Shown here in pieces: positions 1 through 8,131 of a DNA stretch of 64,000 nucleotides. The stretch is from positions 62,001 to 126,000 of the forward strand of contig CAYWDQ010000001.1 in NCBI GenBank assembly GCA_964457065.1, given 5' to 3'. Both the position numbers and the translations under genes were made by a program. Origin of the DNA: Bog-473 sp964457065. GTDB lineage: Bacteria > Actinomycetota > Acidimicrobiia > Acidimicrobiales > RAAP-2. The stretch's first letter is position 1. Each line of letters starts with the position of its first letter. A model generated the notes under the pieces. It was given only the letters and a program-made list of their open reading frames with translations. It made no database searches and was not told where the DNA came from.

Positions 1-259
1 GGTCATCTTCATCATCATCCTCCCGTTCCTCGGTGTCTTCGTGTACCTGATCGCACGGGGCGGCAAGATGCACGAGCGGGCGGCGAAGCAGGCAGCGGAG
101 CAGCAGAAGGCGTTCGACGCCTACGTCAAGCAGGCGGCCGGCACCAGTGGGGACACTGCGGCCGACCAGCTCTCCAAGCTGGCGGACCTCAAGAGCCAGG
201 GCGTGATCACCGACGCCGAGTTCGAGGCGCAGAAGTCGAAGATCCTCGCGGCCAGCTGA
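1..259 (+). CDS. SHOCT-domain membrane protein (5' truncated by window edge)
   Basis: The reading frame is already open at the window edge (frame starting at base 2), so the N-terminus is missing. The visible part begins with a very hydrophobic segment (VIFIIILPFLGVFVYLIARG) that is most likely the end of a membrane helix. A basic/Gln-rich linker follows, then a C-terminal SHOCT domain of about 30 residues (LSKLADLKSQGVITDAEF, ending KILAAS). SHOCT domains are short C-terminal helical pairs of unknown biochemical role, common in actinobacterial membrane proteins. A second SHOCT protein lies at 788-1087, with a DUF6325-type gene between them, so the three are probably co-transcribed. Family is secure; function is unknown. 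Confidence 0.85.
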   Translation, partial: VIFIIILPFLGVFVYLIARGGKMHERAAKQAAEQQKAFDAYVKQAAGTSGDTAADQLSKLADLKSQGVITDAEFEAQKSKILAAS

Positions 260-324
260 GCCGAGCCAGACCTTACGATCGGCCTACAACACCGACCTAG
301 AGCACAGACGACAGAGGAGACACG

Positions 325-753
325 ATGACGCTCGGCCCAGTCAGCTACACGGTGATCGCCTTCCCCGGCAACAAATTCAACGGGAACATCATCCCGGAGA
401 TCGAGAAGCTGGTCACCGGCGAGGTGGTACGCATCCTCGACCTGGTCTTCGTCGGCAAGGACGAGCAGGGTGACACCATCAGCCTCGAGTTCGACCAGAT
501 GGACGAGTTGGCGGCCTTCGGCGACATCGACGGAGAGGTCGGAGGCCTGGTGAACACCGAGGACCTCGACCACGTGGCCGCCAACCTGCCGGCGGGCAAC
601 TCCGCCCTGGTCATCCTGTGGGAGGACCTGTGGGCCAGGCCCCTCGCCGAGGCGCTGCGTGGATCGGGTGGGGTGCTCGTCGACAGCGCGCGCATCCCGG
701 CCGACCTCATCGAGACCGCGATGGACGAGCTGGCGCAGGCCCTGGCGAGCTGA
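325..753 (+). CDS. DUF6325 family protein (DUF1269-like)
   Basis: Protein of 142 residues starting at the ATG after a clear GAGGAG ribosome-binding site (about 316). The sequence has the look of the DUF1269/DUF6325 group: GPVSYTVIAFPGNKFNG at the start, a GEVVRILDLVFVGKD strand, an acidic middle and a C-terminal AMDELAQAL helix. These proteins are small alpha/beta proteins with no established activity, often coded beside SHOCT proteins. It lies 65 bp after the first SHOCT gene and 34 bp before the second, all in the same direction, which suggests one transcript. I have no evidence for a more precise role. Confidence 0.8.
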   Translation: MTLGPVSYTVIAFPGNKFNGNIIPEIEKLVTGEVVRILDLVFVGKDEQGDTISLEFDQMDELAAFGDIDGEVGGLVNTEDLDHVAANLPAGNSALVILWEDLWARPLAEALRGSGGVLVDSARIPADLIETAMDELAQALAS

Positions 754-787
754 GAACCGAGAGACCGAACCGAGGAGGAGGACAACC

Positions 788-1087
788 ATGCCGATGATGC
801 GACGCCGCCCGGTGCTGCGGACGGTCGGGAGGACGGCTGTGATCGCCGGGACCGCGACTGTCGTGGCCGGTGGTGTGAACCGACACCAGCAACAGAAGTA
901 CGCCCAGCAGGAAGGCGCGGCCCAGCAGGCGGCGCCGGCACCGGAGGCGGCGCCGGTCGCCGCCGCTCCGGACTCCGACGAGCTGATCAACAAGCTCAAG
1001 GAGCTGGCCAAGCTGAAGGACCAGGGAATCCTGACCGAGCAGGAGTTCAACGACCAGAAGGCCAAGATTCTCGCCGAAATGTCCTGA
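788..1087 (+). CDS. SHOCT-domain protein
   Basis: Protein of 99 residues. I chose the ATG at 788 because GAGGAGGA lies just upstream (about 774-781); the longer open frame upstream overlaps the DUF6325 gene and is not needed. Residues 1-30 are basic then small and hydrophobic (VGRTAVIAGTATVVAGG), a possible single membrane segment. Residues 35-62 form an Ala/Pro/Gln linker, and residues 64-99 a SHOCT domain (LINKLKELAKLKDQGILTEQEF). The domain closely resembles that of the protein at the window start, so the two are probably paralogues flanking a DUF6325 gene. Function unknown. Confidence 0.8.
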   Translation: MPMMRRRPVLRTVGRTAVIAGTATVVAGGVNRHQQQKYAQQEGAAQQAAPAPEAAPVAAAPDSDELINKLKELAKLKDQGILTEQEFNDQKAKILAEMS

Positions 1088-1094
1088 CCCGGGG

Positions 1095-1115
1095 GGCCCT
1101 CCGCCGTGGGCCTTT
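1095..1115 (+). terminator. possible short terminator hairpin
   Basis: GGCCC (1095-1099) and GGGCC (1108-1112) can pair across an 8-base loop and are followed by TTT. The hairpin lies between the convergent ends of the SHOCT gene (1087) and the FAD oxidoreductase (1128), the expected place for a terminator. The stem is short and the T-run minimal, so this is tentative. Confidence 0.3.
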
Positions 1116-1127
1116 CGACCCGATGTC

Positions 1128-2384
1128 TTACCCTTGGACGCCAGAGGCCACCGAGATCAGCACGTCCTCGTCGGGCCGCAGCCGTCCCCACCAGTCCGAC
1201 GGGATGCGATGCGACCGGTTCGGGATCATGTGGCGCAGCCGGTAGGAGGCGAGACGCCGACCACCCTGGGTCACGACCACGCGCGGATGGTCCAGAAAGA
1301 CACGGGACCTGATCAGGACGGGCTCGGTGTCGTGGTGGACGGGATGCGCCCTGTTCGGCACCACCCAGCGCAACGGGTTCGCCACCAGCACCCCCACTGT
1401 CGCGCTCGGCGTCGTCTCGTCCCCGCCTTGGCGCAGCCACGCCGCAGCAGCCCGGCCGACGAACATCGCCCGCCGTGCGGCCACGTCTGCGGTCTCGGCC
1501 GGGTGCACGACATTGCCGGCTGCGAAGATCCCGGCTGCAGTGGTCACGCCGCCGGCCCCACAGGCGGGACCGTGGGTGCCAGCATCGATGGAGAGACCGG
1601 CCAGGCGGGCCAGTTCGTTGTCCGGGACGAAGTCTCCGGTGAAGACGACGGTGTCGACGGCCACCGAACGTTGGTCGCCGCCCGGGCCCCGTACCAGCAC
1701 CCTGTCCACTCTGTCGCGCCCGTACACGCCGGCCACTGAGGTCTCGGCCCAGACCGGTACCCGGAGGCCGATCCGGACCAGGACGTCGAACAGGCGGTAG
1801 GACTGGGGGCGCGGAAGGTCTGTCACCAGGGCCACTGCGTGGACCCCGGCCTCCCTGAGGGTCATCACAGCCGAGTAGGAGACGTGTTCGGCGCCGACGA
1901 TGAGGGCCCGCCGGCCCACGGGGAGGTGGTGGTGGTGCACCCACTGCTGGAGTTGGCCGGTGGTGAATATCCCGGAGGGACGCGTCCCGGGAACAAGGCG
2001 GGCCGCCCGTGGCCGCTCCCGGGCCCCGGTGGCCAGCACGATCGCCCGCGCCTCCATCTCGAGTGCACCGCCGGGACCCGTGACTTCGGCGCGACCAGGT
2101 GCCGCCCATCCGGTCACCATGGTCCGAGTCCTGATGTCCACGCCGCAGGCAACGGCCCGCTCGACCCACCGGCGGGCGTACACCGGCCCACTCAGGACGC
2201 GTCGCAGATCCCGCATGCCGAAGCCGGTGTGCGCGCAGAGGCGCGGTGTCCCGCCCGCCTCGTCCTCGCGGTCAACGACCACGACGGACCCGGCACCGCC
2301 CGATCGCAATGCCGTGGCGGCGGCCAAACCGGCGGGGCCCCCGCCGACGACCAGCGCGTCGACCCTCACGACTTTGCGGCTCAC
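1128..2384 (-). CDS. FAD/NAD(P)-dependent oxidoreductase of the glycerol operon
   Basis: Pyridine-nucleotide-disulfide-oxidoreductase-like flavoprotein of 418 residues. The dinucleotide-binding motif VVGGGPAGLAAA lies at about residues 10-21, a second Rossmann motif around LIVGAEHVS, and a GIFAAGNVVHPAETADVAARR segment shows the usual C-terminal FAD contact. I chose the GTG at 2384, four bases after the upstream gene's stop, because an earlier in-frame start would overlap that gene by about 190 bp without homology. In glycerol loci such as the Thermotoga one (recalled from memory), a protein like this accompanies the GlpA-like dehydrogenase and may pass electrons to NAD(P) or a carrier. Substrate is inferred from context only. 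Confidence 0.75.
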   Translation of the reverse strand: MSRKVVRVDALVVGGGPAGLAAATALRSGGAGSVVVVDREDEAGGTPRLCAHTGFGMRDLRRVLSGPVYARRWVERAVACGVDIRTRTMVTGWAAPGRAEVTGPGGALEMEARAIVLATGARERPRAARLVPGTRPSGIFTTGQLQQWVHHHHLPVGRRALIVGAEHVSYSAVMTLREAGVHAVALVTDLPRPQSYRLFDVLVRIGLRVPVWAETSVAGVYGRDRVDRVLVRGPGGDQRSVAVDTVVFTGDFVPDNELARLAGLSIDAGTHGPACGAGGVTTAAGIFAAGNVVHPAETADVAARRAMFVGRAAAAWLRQGGDETTPSATVGVLVANPLRWVVPNRAHPVHHDTEPVLIRSRVFLDHPRVVVTQGGRRLASYRLRHMIPNRSHRIPSDWWGRLRPDEDVLISVASGVQG

Positions 2385-2388
2385 GCCT

Positions 2389-3765
2389 TCACCGTGACGA
2401 AAGCAACGCCGCGACGGCAGCACCACAGAAGAAGCCCTGACATCTCCCGTTGGTCGCCCGGGTACGCCGGCGCACACCACCAAGGTCCACGGCCGGAACC
2501 GGAGCGCGGAGTGCATCCCGCACTTCGCCCTCGGTGACCCGCTCACAGAAACACATGATGTGCCCATAGGCCGGATCACTTTCGATCATGGCCGGATCTT
2601 CGAAGGCGCGTGTCCCCCGCTCAGCCAGCTGCGGCATGTGGGGGACGGCCGGCTCGTCCTCCGCCTCCACCAGCGAGAGGCCACCGGCTTCCATCTCCTC
2701 GACAACGTGCTCGGCGATGGCAAGCGACGCCGTCAGCCCGGTGGATCGGATACCCCCGACGCAGGCGTAACGCTCACGATCGTGGACGGTGATCTGGTAG
2801 TCCGAGTGCTCGGTGGCGGCGCGCAATCCGGCGTAGCACGCGGTCACCTCTTCCTTGATCAGGTCGGGCAGAATCCGGTGCCCCGCGTCGAACAGGCCCT
2901 CGATGCCGGCAGCCGTGGTGGCAGTGTCCTCCCGATCGGGGATGTCCTCGGCCGTGGGGCCCAAGAGCACGTTGCCGTAGACGGTGGGCGCGACCAGGAC
3001 GCCCTTCGTACGCGCCGTGGGCACCGGCAGCAGGATCGACGACAGCAGCGTGCGGGCCAACTTGTCGAACACGACCAGCTGGCCCCGTCGCGGCGCGATC
3101 GTGAACTCGTCGTGGCCGAATTTCTCGTTGAGCAGGTCGGATCCGAGCCCGGCGGCGTTGACGACCCAGTCGGCGCGCAGCGCGCCCTTCGTGGTGCGCA
3201 GCAGCCAGGCGTCCCCGTCCCTGGTCACTGCCGTCACTTCGGCGCCAAGCTTCAGCTCCACTCCCGCACCGACAGCCTCGGTCGCGTACGCGATGCTCGT
3301 GCTCCATGGACAGATGATCGACTCGTCGGGGATCGCAACCGCTCCCGTGGCACCCTTTCCGAGGGCCGGCTCTCGCCGATACAGCTCCTCGAGGGTGATC
3401 CGGTGGGCGGCCAGATACCCGTTCGCCACGGATTTCGTCACCACGTCGTCCAACCGGGCTGCTTGTTCCGCGTCCCAGGCCACCAAGACAGCCCCGGTCT
3501 TCTCGAGGGCGATGCCCGTCCTGCCTGCGTAGGCGGTCAGCAACTCGTGCCCGCGCCGGACCAACGCGGCTTCGAGGCTTCCCGGCTGAGAGTCGAACCC
3601 GGTATGCAGAATCGCAGTGTTGGCCTTGGAGGTCCCCGTGCCGACATCGGTGGAGCGATCGAGCATCGCCGTGCGCAACCGATAGCGCGAGAGCTGGCGC
3701 CCGATCGCTGTTCCGACGACCCCGGCACCGATGATCGCAACGTCGTACGTGTGGTCGGCGGTCAT
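2389..3765 (-). CDS. glpA: FAD-dependent glycerol-3-phosphate dehydrogenase (GlpA-like, with BFD-type iron-sulfur tail)
   Basis: Flavoprotein of 458 residues. The N-terminal DAO domain starts VAIIGAGVVGTAIGRQLSRY and contains a SKANTAILHTGFD segment typical of the GlpA/L-2-hydroxyglutarate-dehydrogenase group. The C-terminus has a [2Fe-2S] BFD-like domain with a CFCERVTEGEV motif and a second pair of cysteines in GRCQGFFCG. It probably oxidises sn-glycerol-3-phosphate to dihydroxyacetone phosphate at the membrane. Its ATG overlaps the stop of the glycerol kinase gene (ATGA at 3762-3765), so translation is probably coupled. L-2-hydroxyglutarate oxidase is the main alternative; the kinase neighbour argues for glycerol-3-phosphate. 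Confidence 0.75.
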   Translation of the reverse strand: MTADHTYDVAIIGAGVVGTAIGRQLSRYRLRTAMLDRSTDVGTGTSKANTAILHTGFDSQPGSLEAALVRRGHELLTAYAGRTGIALEKTGAVLVAWDAEQAARLDDVVTKSVANGYLAAHRITLEELYRREPALGKGATGAVAIPDESIICPWSTSIAYATEAVGAGVELKLGAEVTAVTRDGDAWLLRTTKGALRADWVVNAAGLGSDLLNEKFGHDEFTIAPRRGQLVVFDKLARTLLSSILLPVPTARTKGVLVAPTVYGNVLLGPTAEDIPDREDTATTAAGIEGLFDAGHRILPDLIKEEVTACYAGLRAATEHSDYQITVHDRERYACVGGIRSTGLTASLAIAEHVVEEMEAGGLSLVEAEDEPAVPHMPQLAERGTRAFEDPAMIESDPAYGHIMCFCERVTEGEVRDALRAPVPAVDLGGVRRRTRATNGRCQGFFCGAAVAALLSSR

Positions 3766-5204
3766 GGAATTGTCGTGTTCGCCGTACCGGTCAGCCGCGC
3801 GACCGCTCGTTCGAATCCCGCCAATCTGTCAGCTGCCTCCACCGCGGAAATGGCGGGCTCGTAGCGGACGTGCGAGTCGGCCCGATGGACCGCCTCATCG
3901 AGCGTCCGAGCGGCGCCGGCCCCAAGTCGGGCCAACGCTGCGACGCCCGCGGCGGTGGCGTGTTGTGAAGAAGCGACCTCGACTGGTATCTGCAGCAGGT
4001 CTGCCTGCGTTTGCATGAGCATCCGCGACCGGGTCAGACCACCGTCGACCCGGAGCACAGCGAGCGGATGACCGAGATCCTCCGCTGCGGCGCGCGCCAG
4101 CAGCGTCACCTGAGCTGCCAAGCCGTCGACAGTGGCGCGGATCACGTGCGCGGGCTCAGTCCCGGGACCGATCCCGTCGATGCTGGCCAAGGCATCGGGA
4201 CGCCACCAGGGCGCACCGAGACCGCTGAGGGAGGGCACGACGGAGACCCCTCCGCTGTCTCGCACAGACGCCGCCACCTCATCGAGGTCTTGGGCGCGAC
4301 CCAGGAATCCCCAGCGTTGCAGCCAGGCGAGGGCGGCTCCCGCGGCGTAGACCTGACCGTCGATGCAGTAAGAGGCGTCTTCTCCGAGCTGCCAGGCCAC
4401 CGACACGGCCAACCCGGCCGAGGAGGCGAAGGGTCGTGCGCCCGCATTGGCCAGCAGAAATGCCCCTGTGCCATACGTGCATTTCGATTCCCCCACCTCC
4501 AGGCAATGCTCCCCGACCAGCGCCGCCTGTTGGTCGACGCTCAGCCCGCTCAACGGGAGCGACGGCCCGAAGGCATCTGTCGACCCGATCTCTTGCGCGC
4601 TACCCACAACCGTGGGGAGGTCCATACCTTCCAGCCCGAATGCCGCGCACGCTTCCTCCGACCAGGTGCGGCTCTCGAGGTCGAGGAGAAGGGTCCTCGA
4701 GGCCGTCGTCGCATCAGTCGCATACAGACCGGTGAGACGGTGCAAGAGCCAGGAGTCGCTCGTGGTGACCACGCCCTCGTTCGTGGCGTGACGACGCAGC
4801 CAGGCCATCTTCGGAGCCGCAAAATAGGGATCGAGGGGGAGCCCCGTGGTGCGGGTCAGCGCCGCGGCATCCGGTGCCATCTCGGCACAGATCGACGCGG
4901 CACGCCGGTCCTGCCAGGAGAGGGCGGTGCTGAGCGGGCGGCCCGTGCCGCGATCCCATGCCAACACGGTCTCACCCTGATTGGCGAAGCCCACGGCGGC
5001 GACGCCACCGCCCGACCGGGCAATCGCGTCCTGGCCCGCCAGAAGGACTGATTCCCACAGTTGTTCGGGGTCCTGTTCGACTCCTCCCCCCGAGACCGCT
5101 CGCGGCGTCACCGCGGCCTCCACCGAGGTCAGGATTTCGCCGTCGTCGTCGAACACGACGGCCTTGGTGGCCGAGGTCCCCTGGTCGATGGCCAGGACTC
5201 TCAC
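3762..5204 (-). CDS. glpK: glycerol kinase (FGGY family)
   Basis: FGGY carbohydrate kinase of 480 residues, close to the usual GlpK length of about 500. The N-terminus has the ATP-binding phosphate-1 motif (LAIDQGTSATKAVVFD), the middle has a CTYGTGAFLLAN segment typical of GlpK, and the C-terminal lobe has LRVDGGLTRSRMLMQ and SSQHATAAGVAALARLG. I chose the GTG at 5204, where homology begins; the open frame runs 20 codons further upstream without family resemblance. It is first in a three-gene operon with a GlpA-like dehydrogenase, which supports glycerol as substrate. No glpF-type facilitator is visible nearby. Another FGGY substrate cannot be excluded from sequence alone. Confidence 0.8.
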   Translation of the reverse strand: MRVLAIDQGTSATKAVVFDDDGEILTSVEAAVTPRAVSGGGVEQDPEQLWESVLLAGQDAIARSGGGVAAVGFANQGETVLAWDRGTGRPLSTALSWQDRRAASICAEMAPDAAALTRTTGLPLDPYFAAPKMAWLRRHATNEGVVTTSDSWLLHRLTGLYATDATTASRTLLLDLESRTWSEEACAAFGLEGMDLPTVVGSAQEIGSTDAFGPSLPLSGLSVDQQAALVGEHCLEVGESKCTYGTGAFLLANAGARPFASSAGLAVSVAWQLGEDASYCIDGQVYAAGAALAWLQRWGFLGRAQDLDEVAASVRDSGGVSVVPSLSGLGAPWWRPDALASIDGIGPGTEPAHVIRATVDGLAAQVTLLARAAAEDLGHPLAVLRVDGGLTRSRMLMQTQADLLQIPVEVASSQHATAAGVAALARLGAGAARTLDEAVHRADSHVRYEPAISAVEAADRLAGFERAVARLTGTANTTIP

Positions 5205-5423
5205 CGGTTCCGCCCGAGCCGATGAGGATCGGCACGGCCAGGAATGCGCTGCTGACTCCCACACAACGGCGGTGAGGATCGCACGCGCTCATCCTGCCAG
5301 GTCAGTACGGGCCCGCTCTATCCATCTCAGGCCGCGCCGAGGCACGCGTCTGCGCCGCCCTCCCCGAGTTCGACGGCTCTCGCCCTCCCTTCGGCACCGC
5401 TCCGCAACCGTCAACCCCCACCA

Positions 5424-5440
5424 TTCCCGCCACGCGGGAA
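5424..5440. promoter_or_regulatory. perfect 17-bp palindrome between divergent operons (candidate operator)
   Basis: TTCCCGC and GCGGGAA are perfect 7-bp inverted arms around CAC. The site lies in the 310-bp region (5205-5514) separating the minus-strand glycerol operon from the plus-strand permease gene, 75 bp before the permease start. Size and position suit a dimeric repressor or activator site. No regulator gene is adjacent. The rest of this intergenic stretch shows no convincing small gene; a strong AAAGGGGG ribosome-binding site lies just before 5515. Confidence 0.45.
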
Positions 5441-5514
5441 CGGGGCTTGCTAACGTGCCCGCAACGCTCGCTGGCCCCGGGGGTCCGGGGTCACCGACAC
5501 AAAGGGGGTCCGGC

Positions 5515-7155
5515 ATGCCCGAAGGTGTCTACGAGGAAGGGGGGCATCTCGCCCCGGACGGACATGCGCATGCCGTCGCGACCCTGACGCCGGACGAGCA
5601 GCACCTCGCCCAGATGGGTTACAAGCAGGAGCTCAACCGATCCTGGTCCGGTTTCTCGAACTTCGCCATCAGCTTCTCCATCATCTCCATCCTGGCCGGG
5701 TGCTTCACCACCTTCTACGCCGGCTGGAACGGTGGCGGTCCGGCCGCCATCGCCTGGGGCTGGCCCATCCTGGCCTGCCTCGTTCTCTGCATCGGCCTCT
5801 GCCTGTCCGAGCTGGTGTCCGCCTACCCCACCTCGGGCGGTATCTACTGGTGGGCCTCCAAACTGGGCGGGGCCAAGTCCGGGTACTACACGGGATGGCT
5901 CAACCTGATCGGGCTGCTCGCCATCACCGCCTCGGTCGCCTACGGCTGTGCCACCTTCCTGGACCTGACCCTCGGCTTTTTCTTCACGAGCTGGCACTCG
6001 GGCAGCCTCAACACGATCTTCCTGTTCTTCCTCGGGATCCTGTTCATCGCCTCCCTGGTCAACATCTTCTCGAGCCACCTGCTCTCGATCTTCAACAACA
6101 CCTCGGTGTGGTGGCACGTGATAGGCGCTGGTGTCATCGTCCTCATCCTGGTCTTCCTGCCCCATCACCACGCCAGCGCGTCGTCCGTCTTCACCTCGCG
6201 GGTCAACAACACGGGGTTCTTCGGCGGCAAGACGAGCGGGTTCGGGTTCATCTTTATCATCCTGCCCATCGGGGCCCTGCTGACCCAGTACACCATCACC
6301 GGGTACGACGCCTCGGCCCACCTGTCGGAGGAGACGCACTCGGCGGCCGACTCGGCGGCCAAGGGCATCTGGCGTTCGATCGTGTACTCGGCCATCGGCG
6401 GCTACCTCCTCCTGCTCGCCTTCCTCTTCGCCGTGCAGGATCCGGCCAAGGTCACCGCCGGTGGTGGCGGTGTGGCGCTGATCTTCCAACAGGCCCTCAC
6501 GAACCGCTGGGGTGGGACGGTCCTGTTGATCGCCACCATCGGCCAGCTCTTCTGCACCATGGCCTGCATGACGAGCTGCACCCGGATGCTCTTCGCCTTC
6601 AGCCGCGACGGCGCCGTCCCGGCGGCCAAGGTGTGGTCGAAGCTGAGCGCCAAGCGGGTCCCGGTCGCCGGTGTGATCCTCGTTGCCGTCTTCTCCCTCG
6701 TCATCACGGCGCCGGCCCTCATCCCGGTCGACATCGGCGGCGTGCCCTCCCCGATCGCCTTCGACGCCGTGGTGTCGATCGGCGTCATCGCCCTCTACTG
6801 GTGCTTCGCCATCCCGATCTGGCACCGCTGGCGGATGGGCGCCAAGTTCAAGCAGGGGCACTGGAACCTCGGCACGAAGTACAAGTGGATCGCCGTCATC
6901 GCGCTGATCGACATCGTCCTGGTCTCGTGGATGGCCTTCATGCCCACCTCGAACCTGGGCGTGCCGTGGACCACCGGGTTCTCCATGAAGTACGTGAACT
7001 ACACGATCCTGGTTTTCCCGGCGTTCCTCATCTTCCTGTGGATCTACTGGCACGCCTCCGTGAAGAACTGGTTCACCGGCCCCAAGCAGACCATCGAGAA
7101 GGAGATCATCGAGGAGCTCGGCGGCGTCGACTACCCCGCCTCCTCGTTGCCCTGA
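5515..7155 (+). CDS. APC-superfamily amino acid/amine permease
   Basis: Polytopic membrane protein of 546 residues with about twelve hydrophobic segments. The N-terminal region has the APC signature (LNRSWSGFSNFAISFSIISI) followed by GGPAAIAWGWPI and SELVSAYPTSGGIYWWA, as in the BAT1/GABA-permease branch. HLSEETHSAADSAAKGIWRSI matches the cytoplasmic loop of this branch. The ATG at 5515 follows an AAAGGGGG site, and the first 45 residues are a soluble leader. It probably imports an amino acid, polyamine or amino alcohol. A choline-kinase-like gene and a dimethylglycine-dehydrogenase-like gene follow at once, suggesting a methylated amine or amino alcohol as substrate, but that is inference. 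Confidence 0.85.
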   Translation: MPEGVYEEGGHLAPDGHAHAVATLTPDEQHLAQMGYKQELNRSWSGFSNFAISFSIISILAGCFTTFYAGWNGGGPAAIAWGWPILACLVLCIGLCLSELVSAYPTSGGIYWWASKLGGAKSGYYTGWLNLIGLLAITASVAYGCATFLDLTLGFFFTSWHSGSLNTIFLFFLGILFIASLVNIFSSHLLSIFNNTSVWWHVIGAGVIVLILVFLPHHHASASSVFTSRVNNTGFFGGKTSGFGFIFIILPIGALLTQYTITGYDASAHLSEETHSAADSAAKGIWRSIVYSAIGGYLLLLAFLFAVQDPAKVTAGGGGVALIFQQALTNRWGGTVLLIATIGQLFCTMACMTSCTRMLFAFSRDGAVPAAKVWSKLSAKRVPVAGVILVAVFSLVITAPALIPVDIGGVPSPIAFDAVVSIGVIALYWCFAIPIWHRWRMGAKFKQGHWNLGTKYKWIAVIALIDIVLVSWMAFMPTSNLGVPWTTGFSMKYVNYTILVFPAFLIFLWIYWHASVKNWFTGPKQTIEKEIIEELGGVDYPASSLP

Positions 7156-7177
7156 GCAGACCCGACCATCCGCCTCG

Positions 7178-8104
7178 GTGAGCGCCGGCAACGGCGCTGA
7201 CCTCGATCCCGGCCTCTTCGAGCGGATCGAGGTGCTGCGGGGCCGGCCGTGCAGGGTGGAGCCCCTTCCCGGCGGCCTGACCAACCGGAATTACAAGGTC
7301 ACGACCCCCGAGGGGTCCTACGTCGTCCGCCACTCGAACCCGTCGTCCGCCAACGAGCTGGCCGTGGACCGGCGGGCCGAGTACGAGAACAGCGTCCGGG
7401 CCGCGGCGACCGGCGTGGGCGCGCCCGTGGTCGACTTCCTGCCCGATGACGGGGTCCTCGTCGTCGGTTTCCTCGAGGGGCAGTCGTTGACCGACGAGCA
7501 CCTCCAGCGACCCGGGATCCTGCCACGGGTGGCTGCGGCCTGCCGCCGGCTCCACGCCGGCGAGCCGTTCGTCAACCGCTTCGACATGTTCGAGCTCCAG
7601 GCCGACTACCTCGGGCGTGTCCGTCGCCGCGGCTTCCGCCTCCCGCTGGGCTACCTCGACCATGCGCGGACCGTCGGGCGCATCCGGGCCGCGCTGCATG
7701 TCCGGCCGGTGGCGCCCCGGCCGTGCAACAACGACCTCCTGGCCGCCAACTTCATCGACGACGGCCAGACCGTCTCCATCATCGACTACGAGTACTCGGG
7801 CAACAACGACCCCTACTTCGAGCTCGGCAACATCTGGAGCGAGTGCCACCTCACCCTCGACCAGTTGGAGGAGCTCGTCGGCGCGTACGACGGTGTCCCT
7901 TCCCGGAGCCACGTGGCGCGCGCCCGCCTGTGGGGCCTCATGTCCCAGTACGGGTGGACGCTGTGGGCATCCATCCAGGACGCCACCAGCCCGATCGAGT
8001 TCGACTTCTGGAGCTGGGGCATGGAGAAGTACGAGCGGGCCGAGGCCACGTTCGGCGATCCCGGGCTCGACCGGCTGCTGGCCGACGTGGCGCGGGCAGA
8101 CTGA
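7178..8104 (+). CDS. choline/ethanolamine kinase-like phosphotransferase (His-to-Asn change in the HxD motif)
   Basis: Protein of 308 residues from a GTG start 22 bp after the permease. It has the aminoglycoside-phosphotransferase/choline-kinase fold: GGLTNRNYKV as the nucleotide-loop region, a YVVRHSNP strand carrying the ATP-contacting basic residue, a Brenner-type catalytic motif (PCNNDLLAANF) and the metal-binding IIDYEYSGNNDPYFELGN. In most relatives the catalytic motif reads C-H-N-D; here the histidine is Asn184 (codon AAC at 7727), while Asp186 is kept. It probably phosphorylates a small alcohol such as choline, ethanolamine or a related amine taken up by the neighbouring permease. Substrate not proven. 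Confidence 0.75.
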   Translation: MSAGNGADLDPGLFERIEVLRGRPCRVEPLPGGLTNRNYKVTTPEGSYVVRHSNPSSANELAVDRRAEYENSVRAAATGVGAPVVDFLPDDGVLVVGFLEGQSLTDEHLQRPGILPRVAAACRRLHAGEPFVNRFDMFELQADYLGRVRRRGFRLPLGYLDHARTVGRIRAALHVRPVAPRPCNNDLLAANFIDDGQTVSIIDYEYSGNNDPYFELGNIWSECHLTLDQLEELVGAYDGVPSRSHVARARLWGLMSQYGWTLWASIQDATSPIEFDFWSWGMEKYERAEATFGDPGLDRLLADVARAD

Positions 8105-8131
8105 GGCCGGACCGGCGAGGAGAGGACGAGC

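Noticed and set aside
121..2169. Very long minus-strand open frame of 682 codons
   Set aside because: It reads antisense through three supported plus-strand genes and out of frame through the FAD oxidoreductase; the Arg/Pro/Gly-rich product is typical of shadow frames in high-GC DNA.
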